NCBI GenBank assembly: GCA_002387325.1
Contig: DGIN01000029.1
Coordinates: 1 to 27,798 of the forward strand
Direction of reading: 5' to 3'
Length of the DNA stretch: 27,798 bases
Source: Bacteroidales bacterium UBA4621
GTDB lineage: Bacteria > Bacteroidota > Bacteroidia > Bacteroidales > Paludibacteraceae
The notes beneath the pieces were generated by a model. The model worked only from the letters and a program-made list of their open reading frames with translations, made no database searches and was not told the DNA's origin. Below are positions 1 to 6,691 of the stretch, one piece after another; position 1 is the stretch's first letter; each line of letters opens with the position of its first letter. The position numbers were made by a program, and so were the translations under genes.

Positions 1-44
1 GACCACTCCGCCATCTTTCCTGTTCTTTTCGTCCGAAAAGCGTG

Positions 45-76
45 CAAAGGTACATCTTTTTTATGAACTATGCAAA
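45..76 (-). promoter_or_regulatory. Promoter for a gene off the left edge
   Basis: Read on the minus strand, TACCTTTG (45-52) matches the Bacteroidetes -7 element TAnnTTTG. TTTG (73-76) lies 20 bp upstream of it as the -33 element. Transcription would start near position 38 and run leftwards out of the window. A 6-bp hairpin (25-40) sits at the expected start of the transcript. The driven gene is not visible. Confidence 0.75.
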
Positions 77-397
77 TATCAATGCAATTTCTCTCCCGAT
101 TTGAAGGGAAACGACCTTATGAAGTATGCAGATGGTATAGCAAATCCGTTGGCAGAATGGGGGGGTATGATTATTGCATAAAAGTTGTATATATTGTATA
201 TTTTTGAAGATTAAAAACACACCTCATATTATATGCAAAAGAACATTTATAATATCGTATGCAGAAGAATATTATATACCAAACTTTATACTTACAAAGA
301 GTGAAAAACTATTCTGTTCCGATCTTGGCAGGCATCATTTTACTCCGGTCTATCATCTGATTTTTATGCGGTTGCGTTGTGTAAAAAACATCATCTC
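77..397. other. Intergenic region upstream of the pyrE operon
   Basis: About 320 bases lie between two divergent promoters. An open frame runs through this stretch into pyrE, but it has no recognisable protein character, it is AT-rich, and it lies upstream of the strong pyrE promoter, so I do not call it coding. Seven consecutive G residues occur near 161-167. I see no RNA gene, repeat or operator that I can name. Confidence 0.6.
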
Positions 398-428
398 TTG
401 TATATGTCGTGAAAAAGTTGTACCTTTG
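398..428 (+). promoter_or_regulatory. Promoter of the pyrE-nfnAB operon
   Basis: TTG (398-400), 20 bp, then TACCTTTG (421-428) fits the Bacteroidetes -33/-7 consensus. The predicted transcript starts near 435, giving a leader of under 20 nt before the ATG at 453. This supports 453 as the true start of the pyrE-like gene, because upstream in-frame starts would lie outside the mRNA. Confidence 0.8.
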
Positions 429-452
429 CCCTCTAAAATATACAAACCTGTT

Positions 453-1085
453 ATGGAAAACTTGGAACTGCTCGTTGTTAAAAAGTTGTTGCAGCTGAAG
501 ACTTTCAGCCTTCAGGTCAATAGTCCGTTTGTATGGGCAAACAACCGCAAATCGCCTATTTATTTCGACGACCGCAAGATATTCTCCTATACTTATATGC
601 GCAATTTCATCAAGTTGGAATTAGCAAAAACCGTGGCCGAACTTTACCCTGATGCCGATGTGATTGCCGGTGTGGCGGTTAATGCTATAGCCCACGGCGT
701 ATTGGTGGCGGAGCAGTTGGCATTGCCCTATATATACGTACATCCCACTCCGAAAGACCACGGATTGGAGAACCAGATAGAGGGTGACCTTCGTCCGCGT
801 CAGAAAGTGGTAATCATTGAGAACCAGGTGAATGCGGGCGATAATGTAAAGAAAGTGATAGAGGTTCTGCGCAACAATGGTTGTACGATTGAGGGGGTGG
901 TGACTATATTCGACTATCAGATGGCTACCGCCAAACGTGTATTCCACGATGCCGATGTCGAATTGGTGCCGCTTACCAATTTTGATGCGTTGGTCAAAGT
1001 GGCAGCCGAGGAGCATATTTTCTCCGATAGCGACCTCAAAGTGCTGCAAGATTGGCACAAGAATCCCACCAAATGGGGGAAATAA
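453..1085 (+). CDS. pyrE: Orotate phosphoribosyltransferase-like protein
   Basis: The product is 210 aa, the length and fold expected of orotate phosphoribosyltransferase, which makes OMP from orotate and PRPP in pyrimidine synthesis. Family landmarks visible are the N-terminal helix region, FSYTYMRNF near residue 50, the flexible-loop KDHG at 101-104, IEG at 109-111, and a C-terminal W-x-K-N-P-x-K-W. The PRPP-binding loop is unusual: at 119-131 it reads VVIIENQVNAGDN, whereas the family has an acidic pair followed by x-x-[ST]-x-G (for example VDDVITAG in enterobacteria). The second acidic residue is Asn here, and the usual Arg before the flexible loop is His97. It is the first gene of a five-gene operon. 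It may be a divergent active enzyme or a PRTase paralogue with changed activity; if so, another pyrE should exist elsewhere in the genome. Confidence 0.75.
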   Translation: MENLELLVVKKLLQLKTFSLQVNSPFVWANNRKSPIYFDDRKIFSYTYMRNFIKLELAKTVAELYPDADVIAGVAVNAIAHGVLVAEQLALPYIYVHPTPKDHGLENQIEGDLRPRQKVVIIENQVNAGDNVKKVIEVLRNNGCTIEGVVTIFDYQMATAKRVFHDADVELVPLTNFDALVKVAAEEHIFSDSDLKVLQDWHKNPTKWGK

Positions 1086-1109
1086 ATGCGTAATTAATAA
1101 TGCGTAATT
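1085..1109. repeat. Duplicated ATGCGTAATTA motif
   Basis: ATGCGTAATTA occurs twice, three bases apart, between the pyrE-like and SRPBCC genes. The same core recurs near 12870, between the ABC permease and the lipoprotein gene. Related ATTATGCATTATGCAT sequence occurs at 14517-14533 upstream of rbfA. These look like short intergenic repeats; their role is unknown. Confidence 0.5.
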
Positions 1110-1112
1110 AGT

Positions 1113-1544
1113 ATGTCTGAAGTTAAATACGAAAGCAAGATACAGTCTGCCGCTGCTTCGGCAGAACAGATATATCGGGTATTGAGTAACCTGAACAATC
1201 TCAATCGCGTGAAAGACCTTATCCCACAAGACAAGGTGCAGGAGTTGGAGATTAGTGAAGATTGTGTGCGAATGAAAGTGGACGGATTGGGGCAAAAGAT
1301 TGCTATTCGCATTGTGGACAAGATAGAAAACGACACTATCAAGTTCGGTGCAGAGAACATACCTATGGATATGAACTTCTGGGTGCAACTCAAAGAGGTA
1401 AGCCCCGATGACACCCGTATCAAACTGACGCTGAAAGCCGACCTGCCGATGATGTTCAAGATGATGCTTGACAAGAAACTGCAAAGCGGAATAGACCAAG
1501 CCGCTGAGATGCTTGCCAAATTCCCCTATGCGCAATGGAGTTGA
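1113..1544 (+). CDS. SRPBCC-family (START-like) protein
   Basis: This 143-aa cytosolic protein has no signal peptide or membrane segment. The pattern is that of a small SRPBCC/polyketide-cyclase-like fold: an opening strand ending in KIQSAAASAEQIYRVLSN, a helical loop with LIPQDKVQ, alternating strands (CVRMKVDG, KIAIRIVDK, RIKLTLKADLP), and a long C-terminal helix beginning MFKMMLDKK. Such folds form a hydrophobic pocket, but no ligand can be inferred. It follows the pyrE-like gene by 27 bp. From memory, an SRPBCC protein directly after pyrE is a recurring arrangement in Bacteroidales. The gap holds a duplicated 11-mer, ATGCGTAATTA. Confidence 0.75.
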   Translation: MSEVKYESKIQSAAASAEQIYRVLSNLNNLNRVKDLIPQDKVQELEISEDCVRMKVDGLGQKIAIRIVDKIENDTIKFGAENIPMDMNFWVQLKEVSPDDTRIKLTLKADLPMMFKMMLDKKLQSGIDQAAEMLAKFPYAQWS

Positions 1545-1596
1545 ACATACCGCAAACAGCGAGAAAAGAATAATACAAACGGCTCAATAATACAGA

Positions 1597-2274
1597 ATGA
1601 AACGCTTACACATACACCGTGAAGGACGCAACTTGATTTTCGGACTGGCGTTGCTTCTATTTGTCATCAATGTGCCCATCTTTTTGTATTTCCCCCATTG
1701 GATATTTGCCATTACACTGATACTGGCTGCAACGCTGTTGGTGTTCGTTACCTATTTCTTCCGCAATCCCGTGCGGGTATTGGAGGTGGACGACCCCGAT
1801 TTTCTTATCGCTCCCGCCGACGGCAAAGTGGTGGTGGTGGAACCTACAATGGAGAACGATTATTTCCACGAGGAGCGTTTGCAGGTGAGCATTTTCATGT
1901 CGCCTTTCAACGTACACGCCAACTGGTATCCTATCGAGGGAACGATACTGGTTTCGGAGCATCAGAAAGGTCGCCACAAAGGTGCATGGCTGCCCAAGTC
2001 AAGTACAGAGAACGAGCGTTCCCTGGTGGTAATCGAGACTCCTGACAAAGTGCGGATTGCCATCCGCCAGGTAGCCGGTGCAATGGCACGCCGTATTGTT
2101 ACGTACGCCAAGCCCGGCAAACAGTCGCACCGTAACACCCACCTCGGTTTTATCAAACTCGGTTCGCGGGTGGATATGTACCTGCCTCTCAACACAGAGA
2201 TGTTTGTCGCTGTGGGGGACAGTGTCCGCGGCAACGAGACCATCATCGGACGTCTGTCGGAGGACGAGAAATAA
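1597..2274 (+). CDS. psd: Phosphatidylserine decarboxylase proenzyme (short type)
   Basis: The enzyme converts phosphatidylserine to phosphatidylethanolamine at the inner membrane. The 225-aa length matches the short archaeal/Bacteroidetes Psd class. Two membrane helices lie at about 13-31 and 35-54. Core motifs are APADGKV with Asp75, FNVHANWYP with His107, and LGS at 188-190. Psd enzymes self-cleave at such a Gly-Ser bond (here Gly189-Ser190) and convert the serine to a pyruvoyl group; Asp, His and Ser form the processing triad. All residues are present, so the gene looks functional. In many Bacteroides relatives pssA follows psd; here deoC follows after 30 bp, so phosphatidylserine synthase must be encoded elsewhere. 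Confidence 0.93.
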   Translation: MKRLHIHREGRNLIFGLALLLFVINVPIFLYFPHWIFAITLILAATLLVFVTYFFRNPVRVLEVDDPDFLIAPADGKVVVVEPTMENDYFHEERLQVSIFMSPFNVHANWYPIEGTILVSEHQKGRHKGAWLPKSSTENERSLVVIETPDKVRIAIRQVAGAMARRIVTYAKPGKQSHRNTHLGFIKLGSRVDMYLPLNTEMFVAVGDSVRGNETIIGRLSEDEK

Positions 2275-2304
2275 ATACGAAAACAACGTTAATAACTAAA
2301 TACT

Positions 2305-3183
2305 ATGGAGAAGTTTGAAGAACTCTTTGCGCAGTATAACTGCTGCCAAAAGGACGAAGAAGTAAAAGCGGCTACCGCAGAAATCCTCAAGGAGCATTTT
2401 GATGAGAACAACAATGTAGAGGTTTGGAAACAATGCCTCCACCAGATAGACCTAACCACCCTCAACGGGGACGACACCACCGCCAAAGTGGCAGGTATGG
2501 CGCAGAAAGTGAACGAGTTTGGCAAGCATTTCCCCAGTGTACCCAACGTAGCGGCTATGTGCGTCTATCCCGCTTTGGTGGAGACGGCTGCCAATACGCT
2601 TACCGAGCCTATCGGTTTGGCTGCCGTAGCGGCAGGGTTCCCTGCTTCGCAGACTTTTATCGAGGTGAAAGTAGCCGAGGCGGCTATGGCGGTTGCTGCG
2701 GGTGCTACCGAGATTGACATCGTTATCTCTATTGGCAAGTTCCTCGAGGGCAAGTACCAGGAGGTTTTCGATGAGATTAGCGAAATCAAAGCCGCTATCC
2801 GCCATGCGCACCTCAAAGTCATTCTCGAGACGGGTGCGCTCAAGACAGCGGAGAATATCTACAAGGCTTCGATTCTTGCTATGGCTGCAGGTGCAGACTT
2901 CATAAAGACCTCCACGGGTAAGATTGCCGTAAACGCCACCCCCGAAGCCACCTATGTAATGTGCCATGCTATCAAGGATTGGTACGAAAAGACCGGTCAG
3001 AAGGTTTGCTACAAGCCCGCCGGCGGTGTCAGCACCACCGAAGAGGCGGTACAACACTACACCCTCGTAAAGGAAATCCTCGGGAAAGAATGGCTCAACA
3101 ACCAAAGTTTCCGTTTCGGCGCCAGCCGTTTGGCAAACAATCTGCTAACCTCTATTATGGGGACAGAGACCAAATACTTCTAA
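2305..3183 (+). CDS. deoC: Deoxyribose-phosphate aldolase
   Basis: The enzyme cleaves 2-deoxyribose-5-phosphate to glyceraldehyde-3-phosphate and acetaldehyde in deoxynucleoside catabolism. The 292-aa protein is a class I aldolase TIM barrel with a roughly 40-residue N-terminal extension relative to E. coli DeoC. Catalytic motifs are intact: Asp138 in ATEIDIVIS, Schiff-base Lys201 in DFIKTSTGK, and Lys238 in YKPAGGVS. The end, FRFGASRLANNLL, is the family's phosphate-binding segment. It starts 30 bp after psd and stops 7 bp before the nfnAB fusion, so it is co-transcribed with both. Confidence 0.95.
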   Translation: MEKFEELFAQYNCCQKDEEVKAATAEILKEHFDENNNVEVWKQCLHQIDLTTLNGDDTTAKVAGMAQKVNEFGKHFPSVPNVAAMCVYPALVETAANTLTEPIGLAAVAAGFPASQTFIEVKVAEAAMAVAAGATEIDIVISIGKFLEGKYQEVFDEISEIKAAIRHAHLKVILETGALKTAENIYKASILAMAAGADFIKTSTGKIAVNATPEATYVMCHAIKDWYEKTGQKVCYKPAGGVSTTEEAVQHYTLVKEILGKEWLNNQSFRFGASRLANNLLTSIMGTETKYF

Positions 3184-3190
3184 TTCAGAT

Positions 3191-5482
3191 ATGTTTCGAG
3201 TACTAAATAAACGTTTTTTCTCGGAGAATGTGGCGGAGCTGATTATTGAGGCTCCGCTCATTGCACGTAGCCGCAAGGCGGGACATTTCGTCATCGTGCG
3301 TGTGGACAGCCGGTCGGAGCGTATGCCGCTTACCATTGCGGATGCCGACCCCGATAAGGGTACAATCACCCTGGTGGTGCAGCGTATCGGCGTATCGTCC
3401 GCCAAACTCTGTGCGCTCAACGTGGGCGACGAGTTGGCAGACTTAGTCGGACCTCTCGGGCGTGCCACGCATATCGAGAACTATGGCACGGTCGTCTGTG
3501 CGTGCGGTGGAGTGGGGGCTGCCCCGATGCTCCCTATTGCTCAGGCTTTGAAAGCCGCAGGCAACCGCGTCATTACCGTATTGGCTGCCCGCACGGCGAA
3601 CCTGATTATCCTAAGAGAGCAACTGAGCCGTTTTTCCGACGAGGTTATCATTATGACCGATGACGGTTCTATGGGGCAGAAGGGACTCGTTACGCAGGGC
3701 ATCGAGCAGGTGATTCAGCGCGAGAAAGTGGACAAGTGTATCACTATCGGACCCGCCATTATGATGAAGTTTGTCGCCCTCACCACGCAGAAATACAACG
3801 TGCCTACCGAGGCGAGCCTCAATACCATTATGGTGGACGGCACGGGTATGTGTGGTGCCTGCCGTGTAACGGTGGGTGGTAAGACGCGCTTCGTCTGCGT
3901 CGATGGACCGGAGTTTGATGCCCACCAGGTGGATTTCGACGAGATGCTCTCGCGTCTGCGTTCCTACAAAGCCGAAGAGGCGGCCGCCTATCAAGCCTAT
4001 CTCAACGGCACAACGCCTGTTGCCGCAAGCGTATGCGAGCAGGCAATGGTACTCCCCCTGTCGCATATTGATGTAGAGCCTTTTGCCGGTACAGCCAAAG
4101 ACCGTGTGGCTATCCCGCGTGTACAGATGAACGAACTGGCACCCGAGGTGCGTGTGCGCTCTATCCATGCCGAAGTCAATCAGGGACTTACTCCCGAGCA
4201 GGCAATCTGCGAATCGCACCGTTGCCTGAACTGCAAGACCCCCACGTGCGTGCAGGGCTGCCCCGTGAATATCAACATACCGAGTTTTATCAAGCAGTTG
4301 GAGCAGGGCAATATCCAAGCGGCGGCGGACGTTATCAAACAGAGTTCTTCGCTACCCGCTGTATGCGGCCGTGTCTGCCCGCAGGAGAAACAGTGCGAGT
4401 CGCAGTGTATCCACCTGAAAATGGGACACCAACCCGTGGCAATCGGTTATCTGGAACGCTTTGTGGCAGACTATGCGGCAGCGACAAAGAACCAAGAACA
4501 AAGAACCAAGAACGGCAAGAAGATTGCCGTGGTCGGGTCGGGACCGGCAGGACTGGCTTTTGCCGGCGATATGGCGAAGTACGGCTACGAAGTGACGGTC
4601 TTTGAGGCGCTCCACGAGATTGGCGGCGTACTCAAATACGGAATTCCCGAGTTCCGTCTGCCCAATCGCATTGTTGATGCCGAGATTGACGGGCTGAAAG
4701 CCCTCGGCGTTACTTTCCGCACCGATACCATTATCGGCAAGACGATCAGCACTGACCAACTGCGGCAAGAAGGCTACTCCGCTACCTTTGTCGGTTCGGG
4801 TGCCGGGCTGCCGCGTTTTATGGGTATCCCCGGCGAGAACCTGAACGGCGTTCTCTCTTGCAACGAATACCTCACGCGTGTCAACCTGATGGACGCTAGC
4901 AATGCGGCTACCGACACGCCGCTGCTCTACGGCAGGAATGTAGCCGTTATCGGCGGAGGAAACACTGCTATGGACGCCGTGCGTACAGCCAAACGCTTGG
5001 GCGCAGAGCGGGCGATGATTGTCTATCGCCGTTCCGAAGAGGAGATGCCCGCGCGTATCGAAGAGGTGCGCCACGCCAAAGAGGAGGGCATCGAGTTCCT
5101 TACCTTGCATAACCCGATTGAGTACCACGCCGACGACAACGGGCGCGTAAAAGAGGCGGTATTGCAAGTGATGAAGTTGGGCGAACCCGACGAGTCGGGA
5201 CGCCGCAGCCCCATACCCGTAGAGGGACAAACGCTTACTATCCCTGTTGATTTGGTGATTGTCAGCGTGGGCGTCAGCCCCAACCCGCTTATCCCGCACA
5301 GCGTAGCAGGCTTGGAAATAGGCAAAAAAGGTACGATTGTGGTGAATGATGCAATGCAGTCGTCTATCCCGACGCTCTTTGCCGGCGGCGACATCGTCCG
5401 CGGCGGTGCCACGGTTATCCTTGCTATGTCCGATGGCCGCCACGCCGCCAAAGCCATGCACGAATACCTGCAAAAAGCATAA
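3191..5482 (+). CDS. NfnA-NfnB fusion (ferredoxin:NADP+ oxidoreductase/GltD-like)
   Basis: This 763-aa protein joins two flavoprotein modules. Residues 1-270 resemble NfnA/PyrK: an FAD domain (RMPLTIADAD near 44), a nucleotide-binding stretch GGVGAAPML (106-114), and a 2Fe-2S site with Asp216, Cys221, Cys224 and Cys236. Residues 330-763 resemble NfnB/GltD: two 4Fe-4S Cys sets (345, 348, 353, 357; 392, 396, 402, 406), FAD motif GSGPAG (449-454), NADPH motif GGGNTAMD (588-595), and a final AGGDIVRGGATVILAMSDG. Separate NfnAB subunits couple NADH, NADPH and ferredoxin by electron bifurcation; the fusion probably does the same in the cytosol. The N-terminal half is often auto-annotated as dihydroorotate dehydrogenase electron-transfer subunit, and no pyrD is adjacent. 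A 14-bp tandem duplication (4486-4513) encodes part of the Lys/Gln/Asn-rich linker at about 432-444. Confidence 0.9.
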   Translation: MFRVLNKRFFSENVAELIIEAPLIARSRKAGHFVIVRVDSRSERMPLTIADADPDKGTITLVVQRIGVSSAKLCALNVGDELADLVGPLGRATHIENYGTVVCACGGVGAAPMLPIAQALKAAGNRVITVLAARTANLIILREQLSRFSDEVIIMTDDGSMGQKGLVTQGIEQVIQREKVDKCITIGPAIMMKFVALTTQKYNVPTEASLNTIMVDGTGMCGACRVTVGGKTRFVCVDGPEFDAHQVDFDEMLSRLRSYKAEEAAAYQAYLNGTTPVAASVCEQAMVLPLSHIDVEPFAGTAKDRVAIPRVQMNELAPEVRVRSIHAEVNQGLTPEQAICESHRCLNCKTPTCVQGCPVNINIPSFIKQLEQGNIQAAADVIKQSSSLPAVCGRVCPQEKQCESQCIHLKMGHQPVAIGYLERFVADYAAATKNQEQRTKNGKKIAVVGSGPAGLAFAGDMAKYGYEVTVFEALHEIGGVLKYGIPEFRLPNRIVDAEIDGLKALGVTFRTDTIIGKTISTDQLRQEGYSATFVGSGAGLPRFMGIPGENLNGVLSCNEYLTRVNLMDASNAATDTPLLYGRNVAVIGGGNTAMDAVRTAKRLGAERAMIVYRRSEEEMPARIEEVRHAKEEGIEFLTLHNPIEYHADDNGRVKEAVLQVMKLGEPDESGRRSPIPVEGQTLTIPVDLVIVSVGVSPNPLIPHSVAGLEIGKKGTIVVNDAMQSSIPTLFAGGDIVRGGATVILAMSDGRHAAKAMHEYLQKA

Positions 5483-5504
5483 TCCGAATATACAGACACC
5501 TGCA

Positions 5505-5541
5505 AAAATAGGCTGCCCGAACAAGTCGGGCAGCCTATTTT
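5505..5541. terminator. Bidirectional intrinsic terminator after nfnAB
   Basis: A perfect 16-bp inverted repeat (5505-5520 with 5526-5541) has a 5-nt loop. The GC-rich core GGCTGCCCGA is flanked by AAAATA and TATTTT, giving a U-tract on either strand. It lies 23 bp beyond the nfnAB stop and closes the operon. Confidence 0.9.
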
Positions 5542-5580
5542 CTTGTTGTCTTTTTCGCGCCCTCCTCCCCTTACAAACTA

Positions 5581-5635
5581 CGGTTGATATACGGTACATA
5601 TACGGTAGATACACGGTTGATATACGGTAGATAAT
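5581..5635. repeat. Five-copy 11-bp tandem repeat
   Basis: Five head-to-tail copies of an 11-bp unit, approximately CGGTWSATAYA, fill this stretch. Copies begin at 5581, 5592, 5603, 5614 and 5625. The period is close to one DNA helical turn, so every copy faces the same side. A further partial unit, ATACGGTTAG, follows at 5648. It lies 120-180 bp upstream of the promoter at 5758-5789. Confidence 0.85.
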
Positions 5636-5656
5636 ACACCTTTTGCTATACGGTTA

Positions 5657-5710
5657 GGCAGATAGTGGCGCAAAGCACCGCTTTGTGCGCAGCACGCGCC
5701 ACTATCTGCC
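5657..5710. repeat. Large inverted repeat (cruciform)
   Basis: A perfect 14-bp stem, GGCAGATAGTGGCG (5657-5670) with its complement (5697-5710), encloses a smaller hairpin, CAAAGC-ACC-GCTTTG (5671-5685), and an 11-nt tail. No T-run follows, so it is a poor intrinsic terminator. It lies between the 11-bp repeat and the promoter at 5758 and could be a REP-like element or a folded site in DNA. Confidence 0.8.
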
Positions 5711-5757
5711 GCATAGAAGACATCGCATATTGTCAATACGATAATTTTTCATATTCA

Positions 5758-5789
5758 TTTGCACAATTCAAACATTTGTTGTACTTTTG
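5758..5789 (+). promoter_or_regulatory. Promoter upstream of a structured transcript
   Basis: TTTG (5758-5761), 20 bp, then TACTTTTG (5782-5789) is an excellent match to the Bacteroidetes consensus. Transcription would begin near 5796, almost 400 nt before the first convincing coding start at 6190. Confidence 0.8.
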
Positions 5790-5795
5790 CGGTTG

Positions 5796-6126
5796 CTAAC
5801 GTCTTGCGTGGTAAGGGTAAGCGGGCGGGCAATATATATGCCTGACCTACAAACCGTTGCAATGCAGCCGTTGGCAGACATATAGATAAAAGGCGTTTAT
5901 TAGCGCTTGTTTTGGTATTCCGAAATCCTGCAAAAATTTCACATACCCGAAACAAGAGGTGCAATAAACGTCCATTGGCGTGTATTTCTCGTCTTGTGTG
6001 CTTCCGAGTACACAAGACAGATATACATATTCGGCGTGGACGTTAGTTGCTTATTCTTGTGTGTAGGGTCTTGCAGGAACCTCGGAATAGAGAATAAGTA
6101 AAAATAAGGGTTCCACGCTCTTTTTG
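5796..6126 (+). ncRNA. Candidate structured noncoding RNA or regulatory leader
   Basis: About 330 nt follow a strong promoter and have no convincing coding frame. Visible helices are GCGTGG (5806-5811) with CCACGC (6113-6118), directly followed by TCTTTTT; 5894-5901 with 5963-5970; 5906-5912 with 5950-5956; ACGTCCA (5968-5974) with TGGACGT (6037-6043); 5991-5999 with 6010-6018; and 6050-6057 with 6091-6098. A further 16-bp long-range pairing (5916-5923 with 6082-6089, and 5926-5933 with 6071-6078) crosses some of these, implying a pseudoknot or two alternative folds. A terminal helix plus U-run resembles an independent ncRNA. I see no signatures of RNase P RNA, tmRNA, 6S RNA or a common riboswitch. 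A switchable leader for the gene at 6190 is the main alternative. Confidence 0.55.
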
Positions 6127-6189
6127 TATCAATCCAATTTCTATTCACCGTCTGTTTGGAGCCAACGGACAAGCAAAACTTATTACACA

Positions 6190-6654
6190 ATGAGAAAAAC
6201 ACTCATTATGCTTCTGCTTGCGGCTTTCTCTGCAAGCCTTAGTGCTCAATCTGTTGCGCCTGTCAACTCCGACCGCGCAAGTAATCCCAACCAAGTAGTG
6301 GGCGAAGCCCTGAAAACGACGGGTACGGTCTCCCTCTCGGTAGGTGTCCCCTGTCTGGCGGCAGGTATGGCGTGCCTGATGTATGCCAATTTTGTACCCA
6401 ATCCGTTGGAGGGCTACACCACCAATCCTGCCAATACCGACTCTCGTCTGCAGTACATCCCGTTGGACGAATACCGCGCCAAGGCGGAGACCTTCACCGC
6501 CTCCACCCATGCAGCCGAAGTGGCTGGCTATATCCTGATGCCTATGGGTGGTGCACTTACTATCGTGGGTATTCCGCTCTATATCAAGGGCAACAAACTC
6601 ACGATGAATGTCAACTACACGGGCAATGGCGCAGGTATTGCCCTTAACTTCTAA
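6190..6654 (+). CDS. Small exported membrane protein, unknown function
   Basis: The 154-aa product begins with a clear signal peptide (MRKTLIMLLLAAFSASLSA, cleaved before QS). Two hydrophobic segments follow, at about 45-66 (VSLSVGVPCLAAGMACLMY) and 115-137 (ILMPMGGALTIVGIPLYIKG). The start at 6190 is chosen because the signal peptide begins there; the in-frame upstream ATG at 6124 adds a stretch that lies in the T-run of the preceding structured transcript. No domain is recognised. The lipoprotein gene begins 37 bp downstream on the same strand, so the two are probably co-transcribed. Confidence 0.75.
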   Translation: MRKTLIMLLLAAFSASLSAQSVAPVNSDRASNPNQVVGEALKTTGTVSLSVGVPCLAAGMACLMYANFVPNPLEGYTTNPANTDSRLQYIPLDEYRAKAETFTASTHAAEVAGYILMPMGGALTIVGIPLYIKGNKLTMNVNYTGNGAGIALNF

Positions 6655-6691
6655 TCTGATGAACATATAATTAACCATTAATTTGCAGAAT

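Noticed and set aside
174..452. In-frame upstream extension of the pyrE-like gene, which would add about 93 residues
   Set aside because: It lies upstream of the strong promoter at 398-428 and encodes an implausible AT-rich N-terminus; ATG 453 gives the normal family length.
621..1535. Long minus-strand frame opposite the pyrE-like and SRPBCC genes
   Set aside because: It is His/Leu-rich translation of the opposite strand of two well-supported genes, with no domain.
4352..5614. 420-codon minus-strand frame opposite nfnAB
   Set aside because: It is fully antisense to a conserved iron-sulfur flavoprotein and spans its terminator; composition is that of a shadow frame.
5581..5635. CRISPR array
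   Set aside because: The 11-bp units are directly adjacent without spacers, and no cas genes are present.
5796..6126. RNase P RNA, tmRNA or 6S RNA
   Set aside because: The RNase P core GAGGAAAGTCC, the tmRNA 3' TTCGA-loop/CCA and tag frame, and the simple rod of 6S were not found.
6124..6189. Upstream ATG for the small exported protein
   Set aside because: It would bury the signal peptide 22 residues inside the protein and begins in the T-run of the preceding structured transcript.
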